A DNA stretch of 64,000 bases from DASVUC01 sp036387255 (GCA_036387255.1 DASVUC010000311.1:28850-92849), one strand, 5' to 3'. Positions 6,760 through 17,456 are shown, counted from the first letter of the stretch. Notes: a model not told the origin generated them from the sequence alone. Numbers and translations are program-made.

Positions 6760-9700
6760 CTAGTCGTTGGGGATCAGGGTTTTCTTCACCGGCTCGTAGG
6801 GGCTTCTGGAGCGGTCGATGATGTAGGCGACTCGCTTCTGGACGACGAGCTCGGGTTTGGGGGTGCCGGCGTTGCGCCAGCCTTGGACGATGATGTAGGT
6901 GGTGAAGGTGTCGGACCGGGTGGTGATCAGGTTGCTGATACGGCTGAGCTGGAGGAACTGCTCCTCGAAGTCGCCGCGGACGCCGTCGGTGATGCTGCGG
7001 TAGATGGAGTTGATCTTCTCCTGCGTGCCGGGGGAGAGATCGCCGACTGCGCCACTGGGATCCCAGACCTCATCCACTGGCGGCAGGTTGGTGTCGTCGT
7101 GGAGGTCGCGGAAGGGCATCAGGTACGCCCCAAGACCATCCGCGAAGCCGAAGCCTCGGAACGGGTTGGGGTTGGAAGGGTCGTTGCGATCCTGCCAGTG
7201 TAAGTTGAATGGCCGCAGGTCGATCGCCTGGTTCAGCTCAAAGATGGTCTTGTACGGTCCGTGCGGGATGCGCAGGGCCGGGTGGTTGGGCGGCCAGCCC
7301 GCCGGGTGGGGCTGCCCATCCGAATCGCGGTAGTACGCTATCACGCGCGCCAGCTCCTCGTTGAGCTCGCGCCAGGTGATGGCGTGTCCGTCCTTCTTGC
7401 TGCGGATGTCGCGGGTGCGCGTGCCAATCTTGGGGAACACCACATCCACATCAGGCTTGTTGGCGGTCTTGCGCAAGTCGACCTGAAGGCCGGTCTCCGG
7501 CGAGACGACCAGCGGGAGCGTGGAGAGGACCTTCCAGTCGGCGGTGTTGATGTTGATGAGGCCTTCGACGCCCTGCGGATACTCACGGTTCACGGTGCGG
7601 GCGTCGGTGGAATTTCCCGCTTCGGCGGTGCTGGTGTTGGCCAGGGGCATGCGGGCGATCATGTGCCAGTTGGGCGTAGGGTCCTGGTTCTCGGGTTTTT
7701 CCAGAGCGGCATTGGACGGGCGCTGCGCGTCGCGAGCGGACTGGAATCCCATCAGGAACTCTGGACCGGAGTTATGGTTTTTCGTGCAGACGTAGAGGCA
7801 AGGCATCATGTAGAGCGGGTTTTTCTTCCCGTTGGGCATGAGCTTATGCGGATCGCTGTACTGCACGACCTGTCCGACGGTGTAGTCGGTGTGGTACTGC
7901 CAGGGCTGATGCGCTGGGGCATCGGCGAGGGCGTCATCGTGGGGCGCCTGGGCGGTGACGAAGTCGAAGAGACGGGTGGCCCAGCGGTAGCGCCAGTAGG
8001 GTTCCCAATCGGCTCCGACCTGCAGGGCCGCGCCGACCGAACCACTGCCGGGCGGGCGGTAGGACGGGTCGTAGCCGTAATCATTGATGAGCAGGTTGCG
8101 GTTGATCTTGGGCACCACCCAGTTGACGCCCTTGTAGGAGAAGAGCGGGGTGCCGCCGAGGGACCAGTCGACGTATTCGGCCTGGGGATCGATGACGTCG
8201 GGGACGCCGTTGGGTTTCTCAAAGCGGTCGTCGCCGCCGCGGATGGTGGTGAGCAGCGGCGCGAATCGGCCGACCTGCTCGCGACCCTGCGTGGTCTTGT
8301 CGTCTTGGGTGAACTTCTGAAGCGGCTGCGCTTTCTTAAACTCCGCGGCGTCGATGTTGCCGACGTAGTCCGGAGTCGCAGGCTTTGGCATCTGGAAGCG
8401 CGGATCGTCATCGAGATCGGTGTCTTCGGCGAAGACGCTGTCAATGGTGATGCTGTTGAGCTCAACGAGGTCACGGCCGCGGCCGGGGATCTGCGCATCG
8501 CCCGGCGGCGGCGCAGCAGTGGAGATCTTGGGGAACCCGGGCACGGTATTTTCGAATTCCTCAGCGGGCGCGGTGGGGTAACTGCCGGGATCGGCCTGCC
8601 AGGAGATGCGGTAAGCGCCGATGAAGGGGACCTGGAGGAGGTCGCCGTTGCGCCCGAACCCTCCGAAGGGGAACTTGGCAGGCGCTGGGTACTTCACTTC
8701 GTTGGTGGCTCCGGACATTCCGCCCCAGGCGGTGGGCACGATGGGGTTGCGCTGCCAGCCTTCAGCATGGAGCTGGATTGGGAAGCGCGTCGGGTAGGAT
8801 GCGGTCTTGTTTTCGTTGGAGGCGACGGCGCCTCCGGTGGTGCTCATGCCGAGCGTGACCGGGGCGGTGGGGAGCCAGTCCGGATCATCGGCGGGCCCGG
8901 GGTTCTCGAAGATCTCAACACCCTGGTTGCGGCTGCGGAGGTAGTGAGCGCCCCAGAGCGGGATGCCACTTCCGGGGAAGGGAACTTTCGAGGCGTAGGT
9001 GGTTCCGGAAACCGGGCAAGCGTCGTAGCGGCCGGGGTAGACAAACTTCCACATCCCGGGATCAACGAACTTGTTCCCGTCTGCGTCCTTGGCGACGTAG
9101 TCGGCGTTCTGGCGGCAATAGTGCCACATGACGCTACCGGGCGCGCCGATGAGGGCACTGGCGGCGCCGGCGGCGGTGGGAAGCTGAAGGCCGGTGAAGT
9201 CAAAAGAGTCGACCGGGACCAGGTCGGAGACGCTCCAAGACTCGTCGTAGTGCAGCGGGTCGGAGATCTGGCTTCCCTTGGTGTTGAACAGCGGGGGATA
9301 AAACCCGCGCGAGTAGATGCCGTCGGCGCGGCGCGGGCGGAGGAGAACGAGCTCTCGATTCAGCACGCTGCGAATTGCCGGCCAGGTTTCCTCGGGTGGT
9401 AATCCGGTGGTTGCCCAGACGGGGTCGGCCATGCCCGACAGCCCGGGCACGCAGGCGACGTTCAACTGGGGGAGCTTATCGTCTTTGCGCTTGTTGTTGT
9501 CGATCCAGTTGGTGCCGTCGAAGACGATGGAGCGATCAGTTCCCTTGTTGGCCCTGAGCAGGCCGGTCAAGCGGGTGGAAAGGGGTCGTTCCTCCGCGGT
9601 TCCCACGGCGTTGATGCCGGGAAGAGCCGTTTGATCTGCGTAGTTTTCCAGGAGCAGGTAGCCCTTGCGGGGCACGATCAGGGGCGTGGGCTCCTTCGCG

Positions 9701-12700
9701 GCATCGCGCGTCCTGGTGAAGGGGTAGACCTGCTCGAAGCCCTCGCGCGACCGATCGGGATCAAAGTCGGCGATCATCTGCGGCGTTGAGGGGTTTGGGG
9801 CGAAGGGCGGGTTGCGCGGGTAAGAATCGAGCCGGATGCCATAGCGCTCGCTGCGCGTGCCGGAGGGGTTGACATTCGCATCGTGGCGGCGGTCCAGGGC
9901 CACGAGCTTCCAGTTGGTCAGTTCGATGTCTTCTTCGTAGGGGTTGTACAGCTCCACGGCGACATACCCGTGGGTCGTGCCCCCGGTGACGCGCGTACTG
10001 ACAAAGACTTCGGTGATGAACGGCTGCTTCTCGTTGCCATAGACGACGACGTCGATGGGCTTGGCGATGGCGTTCTTGTCGGCGGTGGGGTGAGGGATGG
10101 CGCCGGTGGTCCAGGTGCGGGGATCCTTCAGCACGGCGCGAAGGACGATGCGGTGGGCGGTGACGTCGCCGGTGCCGTGCCCGCGCAAGGGCGCCTTGGG
10201 CGTGGTGGTGCTGTTGGGATCGATCAGCGGCTGCGTGGTGGCACTGGTCTTGTCGTAGAGGGTGTTATCAAAATCAGAATCTCGGGCGTCTTCCGTGTTG
10301 ACCGCGGCGATGGCGGCGCGGAGCAGCATCTGCTGATCGGGATTGATGCGCGCGCTTTCGGTATCGAACGGCGGCTCGGTCAGAGCCTGCCCGACGCGGT
10401 TGGCATCGGTGAGGCCTGTAACGGTGGTGGCCGAGGTGTAAGGAATGGTGCGGATGGAGCCGCGGAACATGCGCGCGGGGTTCCAGCCGGCGGGCATGAC
10501 GCTCTGCGGATAAAGAGTGGGATCGAAGTTGGGAGGCACCTCTTCGGCGTAGTGGTAGTTGTCGCCCTCGGCAAGGAAGGAGGGGACGGTGGAACCCGCC
10601 GCAGTCTGGCCCCAGAACTTCTGACCGACGTAGGGATCGTTCAGCGACCAGCCGTCACCCGGCAGCCCTGCGTTGTTGCGTCCGCCCCAGTAGCCGAGGG
10701 AGGCGCTGCGGTTGGCGATTGCCGCGTTCACGGCTGCTTCAATGCCGCGATCGAAAGGCGTGCGGGTGCCGTCACCTTCGGCCATGACATTCCAGTACGC
10801 GCGCCAAAGCTCGCCGAAGTTGGAGGTGTTGGCGGAGGCTTTGGGGGCGAAGTATTCGCTGTAGGTGTACTTGGCGCGGTTTTGTTTGCTCCAGAAGGGC
10901 ATCTGCTCGCCCCAGACGAGATCGACGTTGCCCTGGTTGTACTTGTCGCTCCCGCCGGCGACGGTGGTGGTGTAATAGTTGCCGTAGGTCAGCAGGCCGG
11001 TGACGATTGAATTGGTGTGAATCAGATTGGCGGGGAGAATCTGCGGGCCGACGACTTCGGCGTTGGGTCCGGCGCCGGCGATCACACCGCCCTTGTCGTT
11101 GGTGAACAGTGCGGTCATCTCGCGGCGCGGGGTCTGGTTGCTGACGGGATTGCTTACGACAAGCAGCGGACGGCGCGGTCGGTAGTATCCGCCGGCCGTG
11201 GCGGAGGCGCGTTCGTTAATGTCCTCCAGATCAAAGGCAAAGTTTTCCTTAAACCAGGCTTGCGGCGCGGCGAGGGTGAGTGGATAAGCGCGCGTGCGGT
11301 TGGCGTAGTTGGCGGCGGAGGTGTAGATCGAGTCCTTGATCTTGTTTACCGTGGCGCCCAAGCTCGACTGGTAGAACAGATCCTCGAGCGGGGAGCGGTT
11401 GGCGGTGGGGTTGATAAGGCAGAAGTGATAGGTGAGCGCGGCGGTGTCGTCGGCGCCGAAGCTCTTGAACTCGCGAACGCGCTGACCTTTGCCAGGGAGG
11501 ATGTTGATGTCGTAGAGGTTTCCGGGGTTGTCGATGCGGCGGGCAAGCTGCGCGTTCAGGGCGTCGCCGACGGACGCGAAGACGAGCGTGGGCCAGCCAC
11601 CGACGGGTGGCTGCACGACTGGCGAGCCGGAGCCGTACCAGGCGCGCGGAACGTCGTTGTCGTCATAAACGTAGCTCTGCACGAATGGCGCGTTGGGGTA
11701 CTGCTTGGTGTCGATGCCGCCGGGGGTGAAGAGGGAGGCCCATCGGTACTTATTAAGGGCCATCATCTCGTCGCCCATGTTTCCGAATGCATCGGTGTTG
11801 AGCCAGAAAGCCGAGAATGAGCGGAAGAGGGAGCCCATGTCAACGCTGGAGGGGTAGTACCAGGTGTTGAGCTGGTCGGCGTACTTCTCGATCTGGTCCG
11901 TTGAATTGGGATCGTTGGCCCACGAGGTGCGGATGCCCATGAAGTTGGCGTCGCCGTGGGCCCAGGCGGTGTTGACGTTGACGGCGGAGTTGTTGTCGAT
12001 GGTTCGGACGGCGGCATACCAGCGGATGCCGTTGGTCTCGCCGATGGGAAGGCGGAAGAGTCCCGCATCGGCGACGCCGTCGCCGTCAGCGTCGGCGGCG
12101 AGGAAGGTGTTGAGGTTGGCGTTGCTGGTGGTCTGGTAGTCCCAGCTCATGGTGTTGCCGGGGCCTGCGGAATAGTGACGCATGCGCAGCGCGGGATAGG
12201 CGACGCCGTTGATGGTCTTAATGGTGGGCTCAAAGAACGGCTTGCGCATCGAGAGCATGATGTGCCGGATGTCATCAGACATATCCGGCGGATCAAACTG
12301 CCACGGAAACGCGACGTCTTTGAAGTTGGCGGGGACGTTCTCAAAAGGCGGATAGCTGACCCCGTCCCAGATGGGCGGGTTGTTGGTGCTCATGGGGACT
12401 TCGGGATCGACCAGGCGCGGCAGGCGCGGCATGAGCCAGCCGTCGTTGGGATCGGCAAGGGGCGAGCCGTTGGCGGCGGAGAGGTGCTCGCCCTTCATGT
12501 TGGTGGAGACGCCGGTGCTGCTGCTGGAACCGTCGAAGTTTTCGTAGAGAGAAGGGTCTTCGGGATCGATCGTGACGCCGCGATATTGCGGGCCGTTGAA
12601 CAGATCGTTGACCAGCGCGCCGACGGTCATGTCGCGGACGCTCTCGGCGGCGAGGCCGAGCTGGTTGGTGAAGGCGTTGTTTCGGATGGCGTAGCGATCG

Positions 12701-12855
12701 ATGCGCGCGGTGGAGATGTAGGCGGTGCCGATGAGGGCCATCAGCACGAGCAGCGCGACGACTAGGATGAGGACGGAGCCCGGGCGGGAGACGCGGAACC
12801 GCGCCTGCACCCGATCCAGCAGAACCTTCAGCGGATTGATCAATTTCATGAGCAA
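6760..12855 (-). CDS. Giant GspK-like minor pseudopilin (2031 residues)
   Basis: GspK caps the type II secretion pseudopilus tip. Evidence here: a short basic N-terminus, the SRPGSVLILVVALL cleavage-type motif lacking Glu5 (as in GspK/PilX) with one hydrophobic helix at about residues 24-50, and near the C-terminus the helix-hairpin-helix style segment GLININTADWKVLSTLPL expected in GspK. Classical GspK proteins are about 300-350 residues, so this one is roughly six times longer; the extra middle region has no recognised domain apart from calcium-loop-like runs such as DADGDGVADAG. It is the last gene of the pseudopilin operon, 6 bases after the GspJ-like gene. Large GspK-like proteins appear to be a planctomycete habit. 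The class call is good; tip function is inferred. Confidence 0.8.
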   Translation of the reverse strand: MLMKLINPLKVLLDRVQARFRVSRPGSVLILVVALLVLMALIGTAYISTARIDRYAIRNNAFTNQLGLAAESVRDMTVGALVNDLFNGPQYRGVTIDPEDPSLYENFDGSSSSTGVSTNMKGEHLSAANGSPLADPNDGWLMPRLPRLVDPEVPMSTNNPPIWDGVSYPPFENVPANFKDVAFPWQFDPPDMSDDIRHIMLSMRKPFFEPTIKTINGVAYPALRMRHYSAGPGNTMSWDYQTTSNANLNTFLAADADGDGVADAGLFRLPIGETNGIRWYAAVRTIDNNSAVNVNTAWAHGDANFMGIRTSWANDPNSTDQIEKYADQLNTWYYPSSVDMGSLFRSFSAFWLNTDAFGNMGDEMMALNKYRWASLFTPGGIDTKQYPNAPFVQSYVYDDNDVPRAWYGSGSPVVQPPVGGWPTLVFASVGDALNAQLARRIDNPGNLYDINILPGKGQRVREFKSFGADDTAALTYHFCLINPTANRSPLEDLFYQSSLGATVNKIKDSIYTSAANYANRTRAYPLTLAAPQAWFKENFAFDLEDINERASATAGGYYRPRRPLLVVSNPVSNQTPRREMTALFTNDKGGVIAGAGPNAEVVGPQILPANLIHTNSIVTGLLTYGNYYTTTVAGGSDKYNQGNVDLVWGEQMPFWSKQNRAKYTYSEYFAPKASANTSNFGELWRAYWNVMAEGDGTRTPFDRGIEAAVNAAIANRSASLGYWGGRNNAGLPGDGWSLNDPYVGQKFWGQTAAGSTVPSFLAEGDNYHYAEEVPPNFDPTLYPQSVMPAGWNPARMFRGSIRTIPYTSATTVTGLTDANRVGQALTEPPFDTESARINPDQQMLLRAAIAAVNTEDARDSDFDNTLYDKTSATTQPLIDPNSTTTPKAPLRGHGTGDVTAHRIVLRAVLKDPRTWTTGAIPHPTADKNAIAKPIDVVVYGNEKQPFITEVFVSTRVTGGTTHGYVAVELYNPYEEDIELTNWKLVALDRRHDANVNPSGTRSERYGIRLDSYPRNPPFAPNPSTPQMIADFDPDRSREGFEQVYPFTRTRDAAKEPTPLIVPRKGYLLLENYADQTALPGINAVGTAEERPLSTRLTGLLRANKGTDRSIVFDGTNWIDNNKRKDDKLPQLNVACVPGLSGMADPVWATTGLPPEETWPAIRSVLNRELVLLRPRRADGIYSRGFYPPLFNTKGSQISDPLHYDESWSVSDLVPVDSFDFTGLQLPTAAGAASALIGAPGSVMWHYCRQNADYVAKDADGNKFVDPGMWKFVYPGRYDACPVSGTTYASKVPFPGSGIPLWGAHYLRSRNQGVEIFENPGPADDPDWLPTAPVTLGMSTTGGAVASNENKTASYPTRFPIQLHAEGWQRNPIVPTAWGGMSGATNEVKYPAPAKFPFGGFGRNGDLLQVPFIGAYRISWQADPGSYPTAPAEEFENTVPGFPKISTAAPPPGDAQIPGRGRDLVELNSITIDSVFAEDTDLDDDPRFQMPKPATPDYVGNIDAAEFKKAQPLQKFTQDDKTTQGREQVGRFAPLLTTIRGGDDRFEKPNGVPDVIDPQAEYVDWSLGGTPLFSYKGVNWVVPKINRNLLINDYGYDPSYRPPGSGSVGAALQVGADWEPYWRYRWATRLFDFVTAQAPHDDALADAPAHQPWQYHTDYTVGQVVQYSDPHKLMPNGKKNPLYMMPCLYVCTKNHNSGPEFLMGFQSARDAQRPSNAALEKPENQDPTPNWHMIARMPLANTSTAEAGNSTDARTVNREYPQGVEGLININTADWKVLSTLPLVVSPETGLQVDLRKTANKPDVDVVFPKIGTRTRDIRSKKDGHAITWRELNEELARVIAYYRDSDGQPHPAGWPPNHPALRIPHGPYKTIFELNQAIDLRPFNLHWQDRNDPSNPNPFRGFGFADGLGAYLMPFRDLHDDTNLPPVDEVWDPSGAVGDLSPGTQEKINSIYRSITDGVRGDFEEQFLQLSRISNLITTRSDTFTTYIIVQGWRNAGTPKPELVVQKRVAYIIDRSRSPYEPVKKTLIPND

Positions 12856-12861
12856 AAACCT

Positions 12862-15282
12862 TTACTGCAACGCGATGATGTACTGAAAGGTCTGACCTTC
12901 AGCCAGCCGATTATTCGGGTCGTCCAGTGTGATGGTGATGCGAATCATCTTAACGCGGGTGATGGCGTCGTCGGGGACCATGGCCTGCCGCTGGGGGGTG
13001 GTGGACGGATTGATCAGGCTGGTATTGGTGGAATAGACCGCAGGACCCCCGCCATTTTGATTTTGCATGGAGCCGGAGGGGCCGAAGGCGCAGAGATAGC
13101 GGGATTGGGCCCAGAGGATGCCGGGGGTGGCGTAGTCGCCGTTAGCAGGATTTTGTCTTGTGGGCGTGGATGCGACATTGGGCAAGTAGCCGTAGCCGTT
13201 GTTGCTGGTTTCGAGATCTTTTTCGAACGGAGCGCCAGCGAAGGTGAGCAGGGCATTCTCGCCGGTTGAGTCCTTTGGCTCTGTCTTGATCTTTACATCG
13301 GGGGCTTCAGCGCCCCATTGGCCGCCTTTGGAGTTTCTGGTGTAGCCGGTGAGCATAACGTCGCGGAGCGGCACGACGTCGGTGATGTCGTTGTTGGTTC
13401 GGCCGGGGCTGGGGGCGCCTTGTCCGGGCTGCTGGAAGGCGGGGGAGCCGACGGTGTAGCCGAGGATTTTTCCGTCGCCGTCGATGTCGCGCGGGAAGCC
13501 GTACCAGCGGATCTTACGGACCCAGAGGTCGGGCCGGGCCTGCGTGGGGAGGTAGGGGTTGGGGTCCTGAGACATGTCGACGTAATAGTCGAGGACTCCA
13601 TCGGCTTTGATCGCGTCGGAGCTGGTGTCCTGGTTAAAGTAGACGCCGGTGACGTTGCCGTAGTCGGGGTTGGCCCGGTAGGTGCCACCAGCGCCGCCTA
13701 CTGCCGTATACATGTTGTTGTCCTGCGAGACGAAGTCGCCGGCGAATTCAACGATGAACTGGGTGCAGTGGCGGAGGAAGACGGGGTGCTGGCGGGCGAC
13801 CTTGTCGGGGTCGAGCGGCTTCATGCCGTTGGTCTTGGGGTTTCCCTTGAAGCGGTACGAGAGCGATTCCCACCAGCGCCAGTAATTCGAGTTGGGGTAA
13901 GGGAGCACCTGGGGGGCATTGGGCGTGGTGGGCTCGGGGTTGTAGAGAAGGGCGCGATCGATCGAGTCGGCGAGGATGCGCTTGAAGGTCCGGAAGTCGC
14001 CGATGGCGGCATCGTAGCGGCCGGCTTCGGGCGAGCGGTAGTCCTGGTAGGCGCTGGTGGAGGTGCCGGTGGTTCCGTCGCGCTTGTCGAAGCTGACGGC
14101 GCCGGGCCAATCGCCGTAGTTGAAGTTGAGGGTGGCGCCGTCAATGGGATAGTTGAAGTAGACACCGGAGGCGCTGCGGCGGGTGCGGTTCTCGGCGGCG
14201 ATGGGGAGATAGCTGGCGTAGCGCGGCGCGGTGCCGCTGCTGAGCGGCTTGGTCGGATCACGCGGATCGCGCGGGGGCGGGGCGATGAACGGCGGACGGT
14301 CAATGACGGTCAGGAGCTGGCCCGAAGCGTCGCCGGTGGTGGTGTCGGTGTCCACCGGCGGCAGCGGCGGGCGCTCGTTCTTGTAGGGCTGAACCGTGTT
14401 CTTGCCCTCTTCCTCGGCCCAGTCGTAAACGGTCACGTTATCTGCGGATTTGATCTGCTTGCCGCCCCAGACCATGGGCTCGTAAAGCGGGATGTTGGGT
14501 TCACGGAGCGGGGGGACGAGGAGCGTCGCCATTCGGCCGAGGGTCCAGTCGGTGGCGTAGAAGTTGTTGGGGTTGGTCTGCACGGTACCGATGCCGGGGT
14601 AGCTGGGGTTGCGGGGATTGGCGTTGTCGACGAACCAGAGATCCTGTGCGTTCTGGACCTTGTTGGTGGGCTGCCAGAGGTGGCCGTACCAGATCCATGC
14701 CTGGCGGCCGGTTTGTTTGGATGCGAAGGCGCCCGGGGCGGCTGTGTAACCGGGCGCTTTGGTGTCAAGTTCGTTGGCCTTGATGTCCGCCGGCAGCGCG
14801 CCTTCGTCGTTTCCGGTCTGGCGGCGAAGGAAATCGCTGGCGAAGAAGGAGATCATGTCGACGCGGTGGATGCGGTTGTTGGGGACATACCACGGCGCGT
14901 TTTCGCCGTAGACGGCGGTTTCGCCTTCGACGTTGTTGCTGTTCAGGTCGAGCGTGGAAGGGTTGCCGTCGAGATCTTTCTCGGCTTCCTGCTTGTTGAG
15001 GAAGGCGCGCTGGGCGCGGGAGTCGATGATCATGAACGGCGTGTCGTTGCTGTGGGAGAGGGCTTCACCGACTTCGTGCTGGAAGACGAGCTGCGCGGAG
15101 AAACTTTCGCGCGTGCCGGTGGCCAGCGCCTGCCCCGCGCCCACGGTGGAGGAGACCACGCGGAACGCCTGATTGATACCCGCGATGATCAGCAGCACGA
15201 GGAAGACCGAGATCATCACCTCGATCAGCGTGAAGCCGCGACCGCCGACTGCCGATTCAGATTGCCTGCCTGTCAAGCTCAT
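12862..15282 (-). CDS. GspJ-like pseudopilin (806 residues)
   Basis: A prepilin-type protein: GRGFTLIEVMISVFLVLLIIAG, with cleavage expected after the Gly at about residue 15, Glu at position +5 and a single hydrophobic helix. Position just before the GspK-like gene matches the order of gspJ and gspK in type II secretion operons. The soluble part is very long for a pseudopilin (GspJ is usually about 200 residues) and contains many Pro/Asn/Tyr-rich stretches that I do not recognise. It probably interacts with the GspK-like tip protein. It starts 33 bases after the preceding gene. Confidence 0.8.
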   Translation of the reverse strand: MSLTGRQSESAVGGRGFTLIEVMISVFLVLLIIAGINQAFRVVSSTVGAGQALATGTRESFSAQLVFQHEVGEALSHSNDTPFMIIDSRAQRAFLNKQEAEKDLDGNPSTLDLNSNNVEGETAVYGENAPWYVPNNRIHRVDMISFFASDFLRRQTGNDEGALPADIKANELDTKAPGYTAAPGAFASKQTGRQAWIWYGHLWQPTNKVQNAQDLWFVDNANPRNPSYPGIGTVQTNPNNFYATDWTLGRMATLLVPPLREPNIPLYEPMVWGGKQIKSADNVTVYDWAEEEGKNTVQPYKNERPPLPPVDTDTTTGDASGQLLTVIDRPPFIAPPPRDPRDPTKPLSSGTAPRYASYLPIAAENRTRRSASGVYFNYPIDGATLNFNYGDWPGAVSFDKRDGTTGTSTSAYQDYRSPEAGRYDAAIGDFRTFKRILADSIDRALLYNPEPTTPNAPQVLPYPNSNYWRWWESLSYRFKGNPKTNGMKPLDPDKVARQHPVFLRHCTQFIVEFAGDFVSQDNNMYTAVGGAGGTYRANPDYGNVTGVYFNQDTSSDAIKADGVLDYYVDMSQDPNPYLPTQARPDLWVRKIRWYGFPRDIDGDGKILGYTVGSPAFQQPGQGAPSPGRTNNDITDVVPLRDVMLTGYTRNSKGGQWGAEAPDVKIKTEPKDSTGENALLTFAGAPFEKDLETSNNGYGYLPNVASTPTRQNPANGDYATPGILWAQSRYLCAFGPSGSMQNQNGGGPAVYSTNTSLINPSTTPQRQAMVPDDAITRVKMIRITITLDDPNNRLAEGQTFQYIIALQ

Positions 15283-15315
15283 AAGCTGCTTCTTCGTGGT
15301 TGTGGTAAAACTTCA

Positions 15316-16491
15316 TCAGTGCCCGATCGGGACGATCGAGGTGTAGAAATAAATATCCTGGGACGGTCCGCTGAAGATCTGCTTGCCGCTCCTGTCCAGC
15401 GTACGTTCGGCGCCGACGACGTATCCAATTTCCCAGCCGTTGCTGGTTTCCCGGCTGTCGACGAGGTCGTTGCCCGGCAGCAGTTCCCATTCGTTACCAG
15501 AAACCTTGGAACCAATCTGATAGACGCGTCCACGCGTGGTGTTCTTTGCGTTGGTCTGGTCGCGCATGATCACGTAGGAGCCTTCGACGAGCGCTTCAGA
15601 TTGCCCGTAGACAGGTGCATTCACTTGCAGCACGTCGACGCCGGGACCATCCGAAGGCTGCTTTGCCTTGTAATCGTTGATCACCTTGACCTGGACAAAA
15701 CGCGGATACAGGTTGGCCAGGCTGTGCGGGAGCGGCACGTCCTTGGTCTGCGTCGCGTCGACCCAGGCCTGCATTTGATCCGTGCTGTCGGGGCCAATGG
15801 CGAAGATGGGCCGGTTGCGTGCGACGGTGACGATCACAAAGAGCTGCATGTTGTCCGCCCAGGTGGAGGGCGGCAGGTTGGGATCGCCATCGCGGCGGTA
15901 CAAGACGACCCAGCCAAAGCGGGGGTCGTTGTCGGTGATGGTGTTCCCGCGGATGGCATCCCACCCTTTGCGGGTGAAGATCGGCACCACGTTGCCAGGA
16001 TAGATCGCCGGCGACGGCCGCGGGCGCGGGGGATACCACGTCAATCCACCATTCTTCTGCGGTTCAGTGAACCACGGCTTGTTTTCGCCGGTGGCGGGAA
16101 AAATTGAGTTACCAACGTGCAGGGGCAGTACATCGGGCGCGACCCTGGGGTTATTCCACTTGGCGAAGGTCGTGACGTTGTTTTGGGTGTCGGACTCGCG
16201 CCGGTCTTCGTCAAAGGCCCAGGCATAAAACTCGTAATCGGGCGCATCGGAACCTTCGGCGATTTTGCCCATCATCCCCGACACGCCGCGGGCGATGGCC
16301 ATGGCGCGGTTCTCGTCGCTGGTGAGCTTTGTCTGGCGCACGGCGACGGGGAAGACCGCAGCGAGCATGATGAACCCGATGCCGAGCACCACGACGGCGA
16401 ACATCACTTCGGGAAACGAATAGCCGGCGCGCAGCAGGCGGGTCTTGCTGCTGCGTTGTGCGTGTTGCGTGTTGCCTCGCATGGACATCAT
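15316..16491 (-). CDS. GspI-like pseudopilin
   Basis: A 391-residue prepilin with the cleavage motif RAGYSFPEVMFAVVVLG (cleavage after Gly, Glu at +5) and one hydrophobic helix. I start it at ATG 16491, which overlaps the TGA of the preceding gene (ATGA); a start further upstream would lie inside that gene and place the pilin motif too far from the N-terminus. The place in the operon, before the GspJ- and GspK-like genes, suggests the GspI role in the pseudopilus tip. The C-terminal ~300 residues have no recognised domain. Confidence 0.78.
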   Translation of the reverse strand: MMSMRGNTQHAQRSSKTRLLRAGYSFPEVMFAVVVLGIGFIMLAAVFPVAVRQTKLTSDENRAMAIARGVSGMMGKIAEGSDAPDYEFYAWAFDEDRRESDTQNNVTTFAKWNNPRVAPDVLPLHVGNSIFPATGENKPWFTEPQKNGGLTWYPPRPRPSPAIYPGNVVPIFTRKGWDAIRGNTITDNDPRFGWVVLYRRDGDPNLPPSTWADNMQLFVIVTVARNRPIFAIGPDSTDQMQAWVDATQTKDVPLPHSLANLYPRFVQVKVINDYKAKQPSDGPGVDVLQVNAPVYGQSEALVEGSYVIMRDQTNAKNTTRGRVYQIGSKVSGNEWELLPGNDLVDSRETSNGWEIGYVVGAERTLDRSGKQIFSGPSQDIYFYTSIVPIGH

Positions 16492-17456
16492 TCGCCTCGA
16501 CTCAAAGTGCCGTTGTAGCGGTTGGCAATCAGTGGGATGCCGTTCTCGTCCAGCCACTTTTCTTCCACCGCTTCCTTGGTCTGCACGTAGTTGGTTGCGG
16601 TCAGTTGCGGATCGGTATCGCCGGCGTCGCCGAAAGCGGTCTGGAACGCGTTGGCATCGAAAACGACGAGCCCGAACTGCGACCGCGGGTAGAGCCAGGG
16701 CGACTGGTTGAGCGTGGCATATCCCGGCTCGAAGAACTCGGCCTTGGGAACGAGCGGACGCGCGGGATTGAATGAGGCGTTGGGATCGTAGAAGAGCAGA
16801 TCTCCCATCGCGGTCGCGGCGCCGGGGGAAGGCGTTCCATTGACGTCGGGGCGGATGCGGAACCCGTAGGATTCACACACCAGCCGGCCGTTGGAATCAA
16901 AGAGCACGACACCGCCGAACTTGATGATGCTGTCGACGTTGGTGTTGGCGGCGTTGAGCTGGCCGGGGGTGTTGTAGCCTATGTAAGCGTCGTCCTGGCG
17001 CTGACCGACGTTGTTGGTGTATCGCACGTTGCAGTCATCCACGAATTGGACGCCCACGCCCGGCGGGAGGATCAGGAAGTCGCGCTCGGGAACCAGGTCG
17101 AGGTAGCATTCGCGGGCGACAACGACGCCCGAGGGCACCGGCACCTGCTCCACTTCGGCACAGGTGACGCGGTCGGGATTCTTGGGATCGCGGAAGAAGA
17201 ACAGCCCGGTCGTGCGCTGGTTGCCGATCGCTTCGCTGCGGGCGCGGGCCATGAACGCGTTGAGCTGGTTCTCGGCGGCTTCGGTGCTGCGGTTGCCGCG
17301 GATCACGCTGATGGCGGGGACCGCCAGCGCGATCAGCGAGATAATGATTCCAATAACGACCAGGATCTCGGTCATGGTGAAGCCGTGGCGCGCCCGGGTG
17401 CTGGCCCGCGCTGTCGTGGTCTCGCTGCGTTGCATGATCGCTGCCATGGTCCTCAT
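16488..17456 (-). CDS. GspH-like type IV pilin-like protein
   Basis: A 322-residue prepilin: RHGFTMTEILVVIGIIISLIAL, with cleavage after Gly, Glu at +5 and a hydrophobic helix. The stretch after the helix (NQLNAFMARARSEAIGNQR) resembles the GspH/FimT pattern. Start ATG 17456 overlaps the stop of the upstream gene by four bases (ATGA), and its own stop overlaps the start of the next, so the three genes are translationally coupled. It likely joins the minor pseudopilin complex. Confidence 0.8.
   Translation of the reverse strand: MRTMAAIMQRSETTTARASTRARHGFTMTEILVVIGIIISLIALAVPAISVIRGNRSTEAAENQLNAFMARARSEAIGNQRTTGLFFFRDPKNPDRVTCAEVEQVPVPSGVVVARECYLDLVPERDFLILPPGVGVQFVDDCNVRYTNNVGQRQDDAYIGYNTPGQLNAANTNVDSIIKFGGVVLFDSNGRLVCESYGFRIRPDVNGTPSPGAATAMGDLLFYDPNASFNPARPLVPKAEFFEPGYATLNQSPWLYPRSQFGLVVFDANAFQTAFGDAGDTDPQLTATNYVQTKEAVEEKWLDENGIPLIANRYNGTLSRGE

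Noticed and set aside
7261..16107. Long open frames on the plus strand opposite the GspK-, GspJ- and GspI-like genes (713 and 929 codons)
   Set aside because: They are antisense to genes with clear prepilin motifs, have the Gly/Val/Arg-rich composition of GC-rich antisense frames, and show no domain.
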